Positions 1 through 16,445 are shown, counted from the first letter of the stretch. The stretch is 64,000 nt of DNA from Halocaridina rubra (GCA_037179515.1 JAXCGZ010005671.1:45001-109000), one strand, 5' to 3'. Notes: generated by a model not told the origin, from the sequence alone. Program-made: numbers and translations.

Positions 1-62
1 CATATAAGTCCAAAAGACCCTTCAGCTGTAGTATCGCAACGGGCGGTTAGTGCCATGGCCAA
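1..62 (-). mobile_element. Family M LINE 3' UTR remnant at window edge
   Basis: AAGACCCTTCAGCTGTAGTA and GCCATGGC are the reverse complement of the segment at 55550-55610. The remainder lies left of the window. Confidence 0.5.
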
Positions 63-332
63 CCTGCTAAAATACCAGCTGAATTTATGTTGAGAATGTA
101 GAATATATTAAAAACTCCGAAGATTCCTGCCCGCTTACACTGTGGAAGACCCTAGCATGATGGTGGCTGAGGGAATTGTGGTAATCCTTTATCCTCCAGG
201 ACTAAGATGGTGAGATGGTGAATAATTGTTATTTGGCTCGACCACCCCACCCACCCACCCCCTTTTACAATGGGAATTGCGGCCAATACATATGAAAAAT
301 CCATCTTGATTAATTACATTTTTCTCTTGCAG

Positions 333-489
333 TGTCGAGCCACAGATGCCACCGAGATCGACCTCATACTGGTTGTGACGACGCTCTCAACCATCACTAT
401 AACCTCTGGGGCAGCTGTTTTCTCCCGATACGAGAGGTGGTCGTATTTTGACTCGGTTTATTACTGCGTCATAACCCTCACCACCATAG
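333..489 (+). CDS. TASK-type two-pore K+ channel, exon encoding M3 and first half of second pore loop
   Basis: This exon encodes part of a two-pore-domain potassium channel (K2P), a background K+ leak channel of the plasma membrane. It reads from CRATDATEID through a hydrophobic M3 segment (LILVVTTLSTITITSGAAVF) to the pore helix YYCVITLTTI and the first base of a glycine codon. The acceptor is tttctcttgcag and the donor is ATAG|GTAAAT, splitting the GFG codon in phase 1. The next exon supplies the remainder (GFGDMVAL), which fixes the join. The first pore loop and M1/M2 are not in the window, so the gene is 5'-incomplete here. The series of exons resembles the insect TASK-6/TASK-7 group, recalled from family knowledge and not searched. 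An ATG at 270 opens the same frame but lies in the intron and is not the start. Confidence 0.9.
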
Positions 490-835
490 GTAAATATTAT
501 GGTAAATATATACGATCACACCTTCCCTCCCTCCACTAGTAAAATGAAAATGCAAAATATTGACAAAAAATCACATAACTCGTTTCTTGAATTGAAGTTG
601 AACTAACCTAATTAAAGGTCATCTCCCTAACCTCCATTGGTAAACATTATGGTAATATCGTCACCTTCACATCCCCCAACGAGTGAGACGAAAATCATTA
701 CTTTGAAAAATATCTAAACCTACCAGAAAAAAAATACAAATATCATATAGCAACTCGTTTCTTTAACTGGAAATTAGGCTAAGCTACCTATGGTTCATCT
801 CTCTCTCCACCATAAGTAAATATTATGGTATTATG
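490..835 (+). repeat. Tandem duplication carrying copies of the channel exon end and splice donor
   Basis: The junction ACCACCATAG|GTAAATATTATGG at 479-502 recurs as ACCTCCATTGGTAAACATTATGG near 629-652 and as CCACCATAAGTAAATATTATGG near 807-828. The flanking sequence (catcccccaacgagt, aactcgtttctt) also recurs. Spacings are about 150 and 176 bp. The copies include the last ~20 nt of the exon, which encode the ITLTTIG filter segment, so they form decoy donor sites inside the intron. Confidence 0.8.
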
Positions 836-947
836 TCCTCCTCCTCATCCCCCAACGAGTAAAGTGAAATACTGTACAAAAAGAAGGCATTCATTCCTAG
901 CATAGCAATTAGCTGTGAAGTTTGCTTCTTCTTTTGGATCTCCAGAG

Positions 948-1012
948 GTGTAGTTGGTAGCGCCTTAGCACAGTAATTATGTGTCTATGTTCAAGTCCCT
1001 TTCAGGGGTAAA
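948..1012 (+). repeat. tRNA-like SINE head (family C)
   Basis: This short block has an A-box-like GTGTAGTTGGTAGCGCC and a B-box-like TGTTCAAGTCCC. The same family is seen in reverse at 42938-43021. A long (AT)n tract follows directly, so the body is missing or replaced. It lies in a K2P intron. Confidence 0.6.
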
Positions 1013-1018
1013 ATATGA

Positions 1019-1190
<172 letters not shown>

Positions 1191-1434
1191 CTTTAACATG
1201 TTCTTTAGCAGAGATTATCCACTGTTTTAAAAATGTTCATAAAAGTTTTTCAGTGCTATCATGTACTACTTTTTCATATCAATTTTATAATAATAGCATC
1301 CTTCTAATTGCGCAAGTATTACAAATATTTTATAACTGAAGAGGGAACGATTAGTTATTTTTAGATGGTTAGACTATGTTATCGTAGATGTTCCTAATGC
1401 CGGAGCTTTAGTCTCTGGAGAATTACCGAAATAG

Positions 1435-1692
<258 letters not shown>

Positions 1693-1806
1693 TAAAGTAA
1701 GAATTATCAGCCTACTCTATATAGAAGATACACTTCACTTAAAATATCAGCCTAATCAAATTGAAAAATGAAAGGCTTTATATTAACACAGGTAAGGGGA
1801 AATGGC

Positions 1807-1900
<94 letters not shown>
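1807..1900. repeat. (AT)n microsatellite left of SINE copy 1
   Basis: Pure TA repeat that ends within a few bases of the SINE at 1907. A second TA tract begins right after that SINE. Confidence 0.98.
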
Positions 1901-1902
<2 letters not shown>

Positions 1903-1906
1903 GTTT

Positions 1907-2100
1907 GTTCCGGTTTTACGTCACGGCCTCACTTTTCAACTAGGGGCTTGGACGGTTGCCTTCTTGCGAAGGACTTGTTTTGGCAGATGTAATCCTTACC
2001 CTGAGTGCATGCCGTTGCTAACTTCAGACCGTGACGGGGCGCGAACCCTCGACCTGACGCCTCAAAGTCGCGGACGCTACCGTTTGAGCCACGGTGACTA
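1907..2100 (-). mobile_element. tRNA-derived SINE, family A copy 1
   Basis: Read on the minus strand, the element starts AGTCACCGTGGCTCAAACGG, an RNA polymerase III A-box region, with a B-box GGTTCGCGCCCC further on. It ends in a ~100-bp body finishing near TTTTACGTCACGG read on plus. Seven copies of this ~193-bp family occur in the window. This one is embedded between two (AT)n tracts, so target duplications cannot be told from the microsatellite. The SINE class is inferred from the promoter boxes and the dispersed copies. Confidence 0.85.
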
Positions 2101-2211
<111 letters not shown>

Positions 2212-2715
2212 GTGTGTATGTGTGTAAATTGTCTAAAATAGGTTTGGTATACCTGGAATTATGGGGGCATTTTTCAAATAACAAGAAATTAATACTATCT
2301 AGATTTTTTTTTTGAAATTAGGTAAAGAATGAATCATCATCATCAGGTAAAGAAATATTGCAATAGTAAAGCAGTTAATATATAAAATAAATGAGTTGTT
2401 GTTGGAAGATAAATTTAAGAACTTTTAGCGTGATAATTATTGATACAAAACACGCACACTCGCAAAATTGGAGATGGGCGGAGTCTATTCAATGGAGGAA
2501 TTCTGCATCCTCTGCCTCCCATAGTTCATTCACATTTACCTTCTTACTCTAAGTTTTCTCATTCTTACCCTCTTGGTAATTGATGGGTTGTATTCAAATG
2601 AGGAGCTGAGCGTCCTCTGCCTCCTAGAGGTCATTCTCTCTAACTTACATTTTTTTTCCCTTTTCCATTGATATGGTGGCTTTCATTTCCAATTTTAAGA
2701 CATTTTATGGTCTTG

Positions 2716-2846
<131 letters not shown>

Positions 2847-2872
2847 TACTACCAAAGATATATGCTTTGCAG

Positions 2873-3045
2873 GCTGCAGCAGGTGCTGTAAGACTAGAGG
2901 GTGACGTAATAACGGCCAATGGGTCCATTTTATCCGGCCAGTGTCCGCAAGAAGGTGCCTCACTCACTGACCTGACCTCCGTATGTTCATGCACCTGTGT
3001 GTCATGTACTCCGTGTCCTTCATTACCAGTGCGGCGCACATACAG
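2873..3045 (+). CDS. TASK-type two-pore K+ channel, first cytosolic-tail exon
   Basis: After the acceptor tatgctttgcag the frame reads [20 protein letters not shown] and continues through a cysteine-rich patch ([11 protein letters not shown]) to RRTY. It ends at CAG|GTCAGT with two bases of a codon left over. The [16 protein letters not shown] stretch right after M4 is the feature I would use to place this with the insect TASK-6/TASK-7 channels. The Cys cluster in the tail is visible; whether it is palmitoylated or binds metal is not known. A weaker internal GT just upstream would shorten the exon but breaks continuity with the next one. Confidence 0.85.
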
Positions 3046-3485
3046 GTCAGTATTATTATTATTATTTTTATTCTCTGTGGTTGCATTTTTTAAATAAGTC
3101 AGTCTAATATAATTTAGCTTGACTAAAAATGAGAAACCTATAGTTGTACAAAATGTTTGAAAACTATGAACCTAGTGTGTCTCTCGGTTTCGGAGTTCAT
3201 CGTCAAAGTCGTCACACACACAAAATATATCTGGATGTTGTCACAGTTTTTGGAACTCTTCAAAATATTCAATGCATTGGAATAATTTAATCCCATTCGA
3301 AAACAGTTGATACATTTATATTTTCTATATTTCCTTGGTTTTGTTTAGTGCTTCAGAAGATGATCTTTCAGTACTAAAAGGTGATAGAGAGCTGAAACTT
3401 CCTTTATTTGGTTCAGTTGCGGCCACTTTGTTGGTATTAATGGGATATGATGATATGTTTTGGGAAGTTATTGTGGAAAGTTAAA

Positions 3486-3786
3486 GGTTAAAGGTCCCTG
3501 ATGAATATCAGAGGCATGGGGCAAATATAACACAAAGCCCGACTGTATACCCACTACATAGCCTGGAACCAAGCCCCTCTCCAAGCATGTGGACCCAGAG
3601 ATTTCCAGGCAATGGATGAATACTCAAATTGACTTATTGGCAATCACCGACCTTGCCCCAGTTGAATGCCTAATTTTTCATTAACGACATGAGACAGTGA
3701 AAGATAATCCAAGCCCGTACCCAGGATCAAACCTGCGGCCAGTATATTACCATCCCCAGATGCTACCACTGCGCCACACTGTATCG
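3486..3786 (-). mobile_element. tRNA-derived SINE, family D
   Basis: On the minus strand the head reads TGTGGCGCAGTGGTAGCATC (A-box) followed by AGGTTTGATCCTGG (B-box). A ~220-bp body follows that ends near the repeated GGTTAAAGG motif at 3484. The boxes are typical of a tRNA ancestor. Only one copy was seen in the window, so the family assignment is less secure. It lies in the long K2P intron 3046-5928. Confidence 0.7.
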
Positions 3787-4140
3787 ATACTTTGTTTATC
3801 TCTATTAAAAAGGTTGTAAAGATCAGTGACCATCCCATGTTCAGAGATTCTCCTTTTAAATGCTTCCTCCAAATAGTTCTTGCTTGAGTGGAATTATCTA
3901 CTTATACACTACTGGAATGAAATAGATAAAAATTGAGCTTTTATCATTAGATCACTCAAGTTAATGACAGGTTACTGCTTAATGTAAATATGATTATTAA
4001 TAATTGGGTTTTCAATGCTGAATCTCCCAATTAAGGCTACGGAAATGCATATCAAATCTCTTTTGCTAACTGTTTAATTTTCACCAGATATATAATTGTC
4101 GTCATGTAAAGTGCCACTAAATAAAAATACTCATTTAAAA

Positions 4141-4325
4141 GTGGAATGCAGTAGCGCACTTGGTTAGAGCTTGCGACTCGGCAGATGACAAGCCCTCGTT
4201 CGAGTCCGCAGCGGGGTGTTTTGAAGGACCTCTACCCTAATTTTCCCTGCCCCAACCTGTGTGGGTCCACCCTTATTCGATTTGGAGATAATAGTGACAC
4301 AAAAATCGACAATAAGAGTAAATAT
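4141..4325 (+). mobile_element. tRNA-derived SINE, family B
   Basis: The head contains TAGCGCACTTGGTTAGAGC (A-box) and GTTCGAGTCC (B-box). The body contains GGGTCCACCCTTATTCGATT, matched by TGTCCACTTCCCTTCGATT in the reverse-oriented copy at 49389-49540. The shared body supports a common family. It lies in the K2P intron. Confidence 0.78.
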
Positions 4326-4697
4326 ATATACTCATATTAAAGTTTTTGTAAAGATTTAATAAAAATAAAGCCTCTGTGCTGACAGTCTGTTGAGTGTCTT
4401 GTCAAATATCATTAATATTCGTGTTTTCTTTCAGAGTTTAGATGAATTCAGTATGTGAGTTCTCTTACTAAGTTGTATCTTGTAACTTTTTCTATTTTAT
4501 AGAGGATTCTGTTTTTACGAGGACAGTATCCTCAGCATGATTATAAATCTAATTTTAAGGTGTACAGAACCACAGTTAGAGGATTTTTAGGAACAAAGTC
4601 CAAATGGAGTGTTTCACTAACTAATTAGGTGCTCTGCTTAGCAACATAATGCCTCTCACATGATGGTTAATATATACTGTACATTTAGCATCAGAAA

Positions 4698-4923
<226 letters not shown>

Positions 4924-5928
4924 ATTTTCGAATATCCATTGGAAATGTCACTCTTTCCTAAAAATTTTGTGCTCTACCTTGTACTTATGCTTGTAGCATT
5001 GTAACCATTTCAGTTACACGCAAGTTACTAGGACCTAAAGTTGTCATGAAAATCTGCTTTAATTGTATATATTATATTCTATATTGCAAACCTACATGAG
5101 TACAGTATTGTTTTAGGCAGAATCAATCAGTGTTATGTTTGTGAAATATTTCGTATTATTATAAAATTGCTATTGTCACATGTTTATATTTTTGAAATTT
5201 CTATAACAGTATAAGAATGCCGTGTCAGAAATTATATGAAGAGATAAAGTGTAGATCACAGCTACAGGATCTGATGTTAAAATATAGGACACTTTTACAT
5301 TATCCTTATCCTTCTTCGATACCTAATCACCTCCTCCACTTAAAACAAGGAGCAATGAGCTATTAGAATGATTATTTTGGTCTTACTAAACTTAGAGTGG
5401 TACTCCTAATCCGTAGTTTTTATGACGACAATAGTTTCAGTTATATACCTTCGAGCGTGGTCCAGCTAAATTAATTGAAATATTTCAGAAATAAGAATGA
5501 CTAAATCACATAAATAGTATTGCAATATATTGTTACAGATATTCTTGTTTTTTTTTTGTGAGATATTGTTATTGCTGTGTTATTGTGATTATTTACCGAA
5601 ATGAATATGATCATAAGAATGTGTGTGTAGGAAAAACATAGTAAACATAGCAATCTGTACCATCTGCAGTTTCAAGCATCCACTTGGATCATGGAACTTG
5701 ACCTTAACGGATGTGGGGTGACCACTGTATATATATATATATTTATTTTTACACCTAAGTTCTCTGACAAAGTGATTCAAACTTTTATTAGCTAATCCTT
5801 TTTATAGTCTCTATAGTTTTTTTTCCTTTTAAATTTTCTTGTTATGAAATATGCATATTCTTCAGCTTTAGTTGAAGCCATTCCGTGGAATTTAAATTTT
5901 ATTTGTAACAATTTTCATTTTTTAACAG

Positions 5929-6010
5929 TTTTCGAAAGCGTCCCATGTCATCTATATTGCCTCGTCGGCAAAGGCTTCATCAGCAGCGAATACAGCATCA
6001 GCAGCAACAA

Positions 6011-6042
<32 letters not shown>

Positions 6043-6154
6043 ACAGTTGCAGCAAGTAGTACACACAGAAACGCAGGAAGAGCTGTGTTCCTCGTCCTCG
6101 GAGTTTGAATATGTACCAATGCCTGTTCAGATTCAAAAACGAAATTCCGTTTAA
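5929..6154 (+). CDS. TASK-type two-pore K+ channel, terminal exon with polyglutamine and C-terminal KRNSV
   Basis: This last coding exon follows an acceptor with a long pyrimidine run (attttcattttttaacag). Its first T completes a serine codon, giving SFRKRPMSSILPRRQRL. A polyglutamine run of about 20 residues coded by mixed CAG/CAA follows, then QEELCSSSSEFEYVPMPVQ and the C-terminus KRNSV before TAA. A basic residue pair followed by Ser-X at the extreme C-terminus matches the mode-III 14-3-3 site that ends vertebrate TASK-1 and TASK-3 (RRxSV type), which controls forward transport past COPI retention. That function is inferred from the family. The same strand gives a continuous frame across all four exons. 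The CAG/CAA run is probably length-polymorphic. Confidence 0.82.
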
Positions 6155-11086
<4,932 letters not shown>

Positions 11087-11365
11087 TCAAGAGAGTTATA
11101 GAATTATATTTTTTCATGAAGTTCCATTAGGTTATAAATGCCAGTATTAATTATTAATACCAATTTACTGTATAACTTCTATTCGAGGAAAACTTATAAT
11201 AGTGTTGCATAATGATAGTAGATCTTATTCTAGCCAAATCATATTACCTTGTTTTTGTTTTGTTTTTTCATTCGCGTTAAAATAATTATAAGCTACCCCA
11301 ATCAGTAGTGGTCAAGTTGTCTTAAAAAGACATAGAAGTTTTCTGAAAGGGAACTTCAGATGAAT

Positions 11366-12190
<825 letters not shown>

Positions 12191-12223
<33 letters not shown>

Positions 12224-12620
12224 CGGGAGTGGCCAGAAAAAATGCCCCCAACAATAAAGGTCCGGGCACGAGAAAACATTAAAAGAAGGAAAAGAAAAAA
12301 GTTTTGGACAAGGCAGAGATGAGGTAATGATACACAAAGGAAAAGGGCAGACTGAAAAAATAGTCAAAGTGCAGAGGACATAGATATATAGAGGATTAGG
12401 CTCTGAGATGACGATATATCCGCTTTCGGAAGGAAAATAAGGCATAAGAATTGGAAAGACAGGAGAAAGAGAGTTCCAGAGTCTGGAGGTAGATGGGAAG
12501 GAGCAGTCGCTGCACCAACCAATCCTAAAGTCACAATAGCAGATAGCTTAATATCCACATTACAGTCACTTTTGAACATTCGTCTTACTACTTCAGCAAA
12601 GTACCACAATTCAGGGAGGG
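12191..12620 (-). mobile_element. LINE 3' end with poly-A tail, inserted beside Tigger
   Basis: Read on minus, this is a 3' LINE fragment. It has a degraded ORF2 C-terminus (TGGAACTCTCTT, i.e. WNSL), then a 3' UTR ending TCGTGCCCGGACCTTTATTG and a ~29-base A tail (poly-T at 12191-12220). The same sequence occurs on plus at 58690-59058 with a better frame (WNSLPPSVFP). The tail position shows minus-strand orientation and 5' truncation, which is typical of target-primed insertion. Confidence 0.75.
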
Positions 12621-12633
12621 TAAATTCAGTTTA

Positions 12634-12735
12634 ATGATGGCCAGGGCGTACCCCGCTCACGCGACGCACAGAGGAGCCCGACCTCTGTTGAAACTGGACG
12701 AGGGTTACCGCATCAATATGGACGGGTGCGGCTAA
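12634..12735 (+). CDS. Short upstream open frame of the RTE element
   Basis: Two consecutive ATGs open a 33-codon frame that ends at TAA just inside the large RTE frame, in another reading frame. RTE-clade elements are known to have a short ORF1 that overlaps ORF2, so this could be its counterpart. Alternatively, it could be the true N-terminus of the big protein separated by a one-base indel near 12727. I cannot decide between these from one copy. Confidence 0.3.
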   Translation: MMARAYPAHATHRGARPLLKLDEGYRINMDGCG

Positions 12736-15560
12736 AGAAGCGAGTCCATACCCTGAGGATTGCTACTCTTAACATCGGTAGCATGACCGGTAGAGGAAGA
12801 GAAGTTGCGGATTTGATGGAGAGAAGGAAGATTAACATACTGTGTGTACAAGAGACAAGATGGAAAGGAAATAAAGCGCGAGATTTGGGTGGAGGCTACA
12901 AGTTGATATACAGTGGAGCGGATGAGAGAGGAAGAAATGGAGTGGGTGTGGTGCTAGACCCCCAAACCAAGGAGGAGCTGGTGGAGGTGGTGAGGAAAAG
13001 CAGCAGGATTTTGAGGATCAAGTTGGTATATGGTCAGGAAGCAATAAACGTGATCAGCGCATATGCCCCCCAAGTTGGGTGCGATGACGCAGAGAAGGAA
13101 ACGTTCTGGCAAGAAATGGACGAAGTACAGAGGGCGGTCCCGCCGGGGGAGAGGTGTGTCGTGGGAGGCGACTTAAACGGGCATATAGGAAATGACAACG
13201 ATGGAGTGAGACGAGTTCATGGAGGCAAAGGTACTGGAGTGAAAAACCAGGAAGGGGAGAGCGTGCTGGATTTTGCCATAGCATTTGACATGGCGATCCT
13301 GAACACGTTCTTCATGAAAAACAGTTACCGGACATACAGGAGTGGTCCCAGAGAGAGTCAAATCGACTTCCTCCTGTATCGAAGAGAAAACATCCGAGAA
13401 GTGGAAGACTGTAAAGTACTACAAGGAGAGAGTGTGGGAGCGCAGCACAGCCCAGTTGTGGCGAAGCTGGTTGTAAGGAGGCGAAGGACTGGAGTCGAGA
13501 GGGGAGAACCTAGGATCAAGTGGTGGAAACTCAAGGATGAGGTGGTGTGGCAGGAGTTCAAGAGGAAAGCACTACAAAGGATAGAAGAGGCAGAGGAGGT
13601 GGATCAGTGGTGGAAAAGGAACAGTGAAGTGATCAGGAGTACGGCAGAGGAAGTCCCCGGAAAGTCATCTGGAAAGAAGCCGAGAAACGGAAAAGAGTCT
13701 TGGTGGTGGTCCTCAAATTGCAAAGAGAAGATAGAAAAGAAGAAAGAGATGAAGAAAGCTTATGACAAGGAAAGAACAGAGGAGCGTAAAGCTATGTTGA
13801 AAGATGCAAATAAGGAGGCGAAGAGGGCTGTAGCACAGGCGCATGCAGCAGCACTGCAGGATATGTATGAGAACCTTGAAACAAAGGAGGGACAGAAGAG
13901 AATCTATAAGTTAGCAAAAGAAAGGAACAGATCGACAAAGGACCTAACATCAATAAAGCAAATCAAGGATAAGAACGGAAGAGTGCTTACTGACCCCGAC
14001 ATGATTAAAATGCGGTGGAGGGACTACTACGAAGAACTTCTAAATCAGGAAAATCCAAGAATACGAAGAGGTGAAGGAGTGGGAATGGAGGGAGAGGTAG
14101 ACCCTGTGAGTGAGGCGGAAGTCAGAGAAGCGTTGAAGAAGATGAAAAATGGAAAGTCAGTAGGGCCAGACCAGATTCCTGCAGAGGTATGGAAGAGTTT
14201 GGGCAAAGAAGGGATACGGGTGCTGACAAAGTTCCTGAACATGGTGATGAAGGAAGAGACTATCCCGAACGAATGGAGAGATAGTATAATGGTACCGATT
14301 TTCAAAGAAAAGGGAGACATCCAGAGTTGCAACAACTATAGAGGAATTAAGCTAACATCTCACACTATGAAACTGCTGGAAAGAGTGTTGGATAAAAGGC
14401 TGAGGGAGGAGACAGAAGTTTGTAGTGAGCAGTTTGGTTTTATGAAAGGTCGAGGAACAATGGATGCAGTATTCGCAATGAGGCAGACAATGGAAAAATA
14501 TAGAGATAAGCAAAGAGGGCTGTACATGGCGTTTATTGACCTGGAAAAAGCTTATGATCGGGTCCCGAGAAGCGAGGTGTGGAGGAGTATGAGGTCGAAG
14601 GGAGTGAAGGAGAAGTATGTCAAGATAGTTCAGGACATATACAGGGAAGCCACAACAAGTGTAAGAAGTACAGTTGGCACTACAGAGCCTTTTCAGGTGA
14701 AAGTTGGACTCCATCAGGGATCAGCTCTTAGCCCCTATCTATTTAACCTTCTCATGGATGTGATGGTGGAGGAAGTGACAAAGGAGGCACCATGGAGCAT
14801 GCTCTTTGCAGACGATATTGTTTTGGTCTCCGAGAGCCGTGAAGAATTGCAAGAGAGGTTGGAGCTATGGAGGGGTTTGCTGGAGGATTACGGACTGAAG
14901 GTGAGCAGACAGAAAACGGAGTACCTGGAGTGCAATGTGACACAAGGAGGCGACCTGTTCATGCAAGACCACAAGCTCCCAAAGGCGGACGCCTTCAAAT
15001 ACCTCGGCTCCTACGTAACGAAGGATGGAGACCTAGAGAGAGAGATTGATCATAGGATCCAGGTAGCGTGGAACAGCTGGAAGAGAACATCAGGGGTGCT
15101 ATGTGACAAGAAAATCAGTGCTAGAGTGAAAGGAAAAGTGTACAAGTCAGTTGTGAGACCAGCGTTGCTGTACGGAGCGGAGACGTGGCCGGTGAAAAAG
15201 GTTCAAGAAAGGAAGATAGATGTCGCAGAAATGAGAATGCTGAGGTGGATGTGTGGGGTGACGAGGGAGGACAGGATACGAAATGACCGGATCAGAGGTA
15301 CAGTGAAGGTGGTGGAGGCGTCGGCGAAAGCGCAGGAGAGGAGATTACAGTGGTTCGGTCATGTGAAGAGGAGAGAAGAAGACTACGTGGGTGTGAGAGT
15401 GATGGAGATGGACGTGGAGGGCAGACGTAGACGAGGAAGACCTAAACTACGGTGGAAGGACCGACTGAAGGAGGATCTCAGAGAGAGACAGCTGGGGGAG
15501 GAGCAAGTGATGGACCGGAACCAGTGGAGACGACTAGTGAAGAGATGCGACCCCATATGA
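12726..15560 (+). CDS. RTE-clade non-LTR retrotransposon polyprotein (APE endonuclease + reverse transcriptase)
   Basis: This 944-codon frame without stops encodes the protein that nicks target DNA and reverse-transcribes the element's own RNA. Residues 10-250 form an APE-type endonuclease: TLNIGSM, QETRWKG (Glu43), GGDLNGHIG (Asp149, Asn151), SQIDFLL (Asp214) and HSPVV (His241). The RT domain, about residues 465-760, has GPDQIPAEVW, NYRGIKLTSH, QFGFMKGRGT, AFIDLEKAYD (Asp605), HQGSALSPYLF and LFADDIVL (Asp696-Asp697). A C-terminal basic block carries QWFGHVKRR and RGRPKLRWKD. All catalytic residues expected for both domains are present, so it may be recently active. The first codon here is GTG; the frame stays open upstream to 12624, so the real start is uncertain. 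Confidence 0.95.
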   Translation: MRLKKRVHTLRIATLNIGSMTGRGREVADLMERRKINILCVQETRWKGNKARDLGGGYKLIYSGADERGRNGVGVVLDPQTKEELVEVVRKSSRILRIKLVYGQEAINVISAYAPQVGCDDAEKETFWQEMDEVQRAVPPGERCVVGGDLNGHIGNDNDGVRRVHGGKGTGVKNQEGESVLDFAIAFDMAILNTFFMKNSYRTYRSGPRESQIDFLLYRRENIREVEDCKVLQGESVGAQHSPVVAKLVVRRRRTGVERGEPRIKWWKLKDEVVWQEFKRKALQRIEEAEEVDQWWKRNSEVIRSTAEEVPGKSSGKKPRNGKESWWWSSNCKEKIEKKKEMKKAYDKERTEERKAMLKDANKEAKRAVAQAHAAALQDMYENLETKEGQKRIYKLAKERNRSTKDLTSIKQIKDKNGRVLTDPDMIKMRWRDYYEELLNQENPRIRRGEGVGMEGEVDPVSEAEVREALKKMKNGKSVGPDQIPAEVWKSLGKEGIRVLTKFLNMVMKEETIPNEWRDSIMVPIFKEKGDIQSCNNYRGIKLTSHTMKLLERVLDKRLREETEVCSEQFGFMKGRGTMDAVFAMRQTMEKYRDKQRGLYMAFIDLEKAYDRVPRSEVWRSMRSKGVKEKYVKIVQDIYREATTSVRSTVGTTEPFQVKVGLHQGSALSPYLFNLLMDVMVEEVTKEAPWSMLFADDIVLVSESREELQERLELWRGLLEDYGLKVSRQKTEYLECNVTQGGDLFMQDHKLPKADAFKYLGSYVTKDGDLEREIDHRIQVAWNSWKRTSGVLCDKKISARVKGKVYKSVVRPALLYGAETWPVKKVQERKIDVAEMRMLRWMCGVTREDRIRNDRIRGTVKVVEASAKAQERRLQWFGHVKRREEDYVGVRVMEMDVEGRRRRGRPKLRWKDRLKEDLRERQLGEEQVMDRNQWRRLVKRCDPI

Positions 15561-15590
15561 AAATGGGAACGCAAATAGAGGAAGAAGAAG

Positions 15591-16213
15591 ATGCTTCTAA
15601 CTGAATATTGAAACCATTTGTAGTACTTAAGTCTGAAGTGAGGCCATGTAATGTTTAAAAAGAAATTGCTGACACATGTCAGCAAAGGTAAGGTTACTTG
15701 CATATATGAGAACTATTCGTTTAAGAATATCGTTTAAGGCCACTTCAAATGTTTTAGTAGTAGTAGTTGTTGTTTGCTTACCAAGCTACTTAAACTATTG
15801 TTATAATGTTGTTGTCGAAAGTACTGGCAGCGTTAAATATGAAGAAAAAAATATAGATTGTTGATGGGTGGAACGGCATTATGAGCTAATGCCTGTGAAT
15901 AGGCTTATCTCAAACAGAGAGTTCTAATCATGAGAAAATAAAAATAGCAATCATAAAATTTATCAATGTTTCCCATCAAAAATGTTCCTTTCTCATCGTC
16001 TGTTATATCTGCCTTCAGAGCGTTTCGGCAGCTCTTAACTATAACAATAACATCCTTTCGAGAAAAACGTATAAATAGCTTTCATATAGTACTTATAAAC
16101 AACGATACCAATCTCGACAAAATTTTCGGACTTCTTTCTAAACAGTGTACCTTTTCGCGACTTCCGATATATCACAATTCTGACTCCTTGTGGATAGGTA
16201 TTTTATAACTCAG
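15591..16213. other. Intergenic, nothing recognised
   Basis: About 620 bp of AT-rich sequence with no convincing exon or repeat. Open frames of 60-80 codons are not supported by composition or splice signals. Confidence 0.4.
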
Positions 16214-16445
16214 ATGTGTAAACATATTATAGTGTAGTCACCGTGGCTCAAGCGGTAGCGTCCACGACTTTGAGGCGTCAGGTCGAGGGTTCGCGCCCCA
16301 TCACGGTCTGAGGTTAGCAAGGGCATGCACTCAGGGTAACGATTACATCTGCCAAAACAAGTCCTTCGCAAGAAGGCAACCATCCTAACCCTTGGTAGAA
16401 AAGGGAGTCCGTGACGTAAAACCGGAACATGTGTAAACATATTAT
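16214..16445 (+). mobile_element. tRNA-derived SINE, family A copy 3, with 17-bp target duplication
   Basis: The SINE body is 16236-16428, the only family A copy on the plus strand: AGTCACCGTGGCTCAAGCGG, then GGTTCGCGCCCC, ending AAAACCGGAAC. It is flanked by perfect 17-bp direct repeats ATGTGTAAACATATTAT at 16214-16230 and 16429-16445. This proves retrotransposition and defines both element ends. Confidence 0.93.

Larger units (their letters stand above)
12622..15590 (+). mobile_element. RTE-type LINE, apparently near full length
   Basis: The element comprises the large coding frame, a short 5' leader with a small upstream frame, and a compact 3' end. The 3' end has only ~30 bp after the stop and finishes in a GAAGAAGAAG repeat. 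Short UTRs and a simple-repeat tail rather than poly-A are characteristic of RTE elements. I could not identify clear target-site duplications. The left boundary abuts the reverse-oriented LINE fragment ending near 12620. Confidence 0.85.

Noticed and set aside
13054..15049. Reverse-strand and shifted frames over the RTE coding region
   Set aside because: Shadows of the strong 944-codon frame with all catalytic motifs.
16234..16310. tRNA gene at the head of SINE copies
   Set aside because: A and B boxes are present, but the sequence is dispersed in seven copies with a non-tRNA body and target duplications, so it is a SINE and not a functional tRNA gene. The heads at 948, 4150, 42938 and 49540 were judged the same way.
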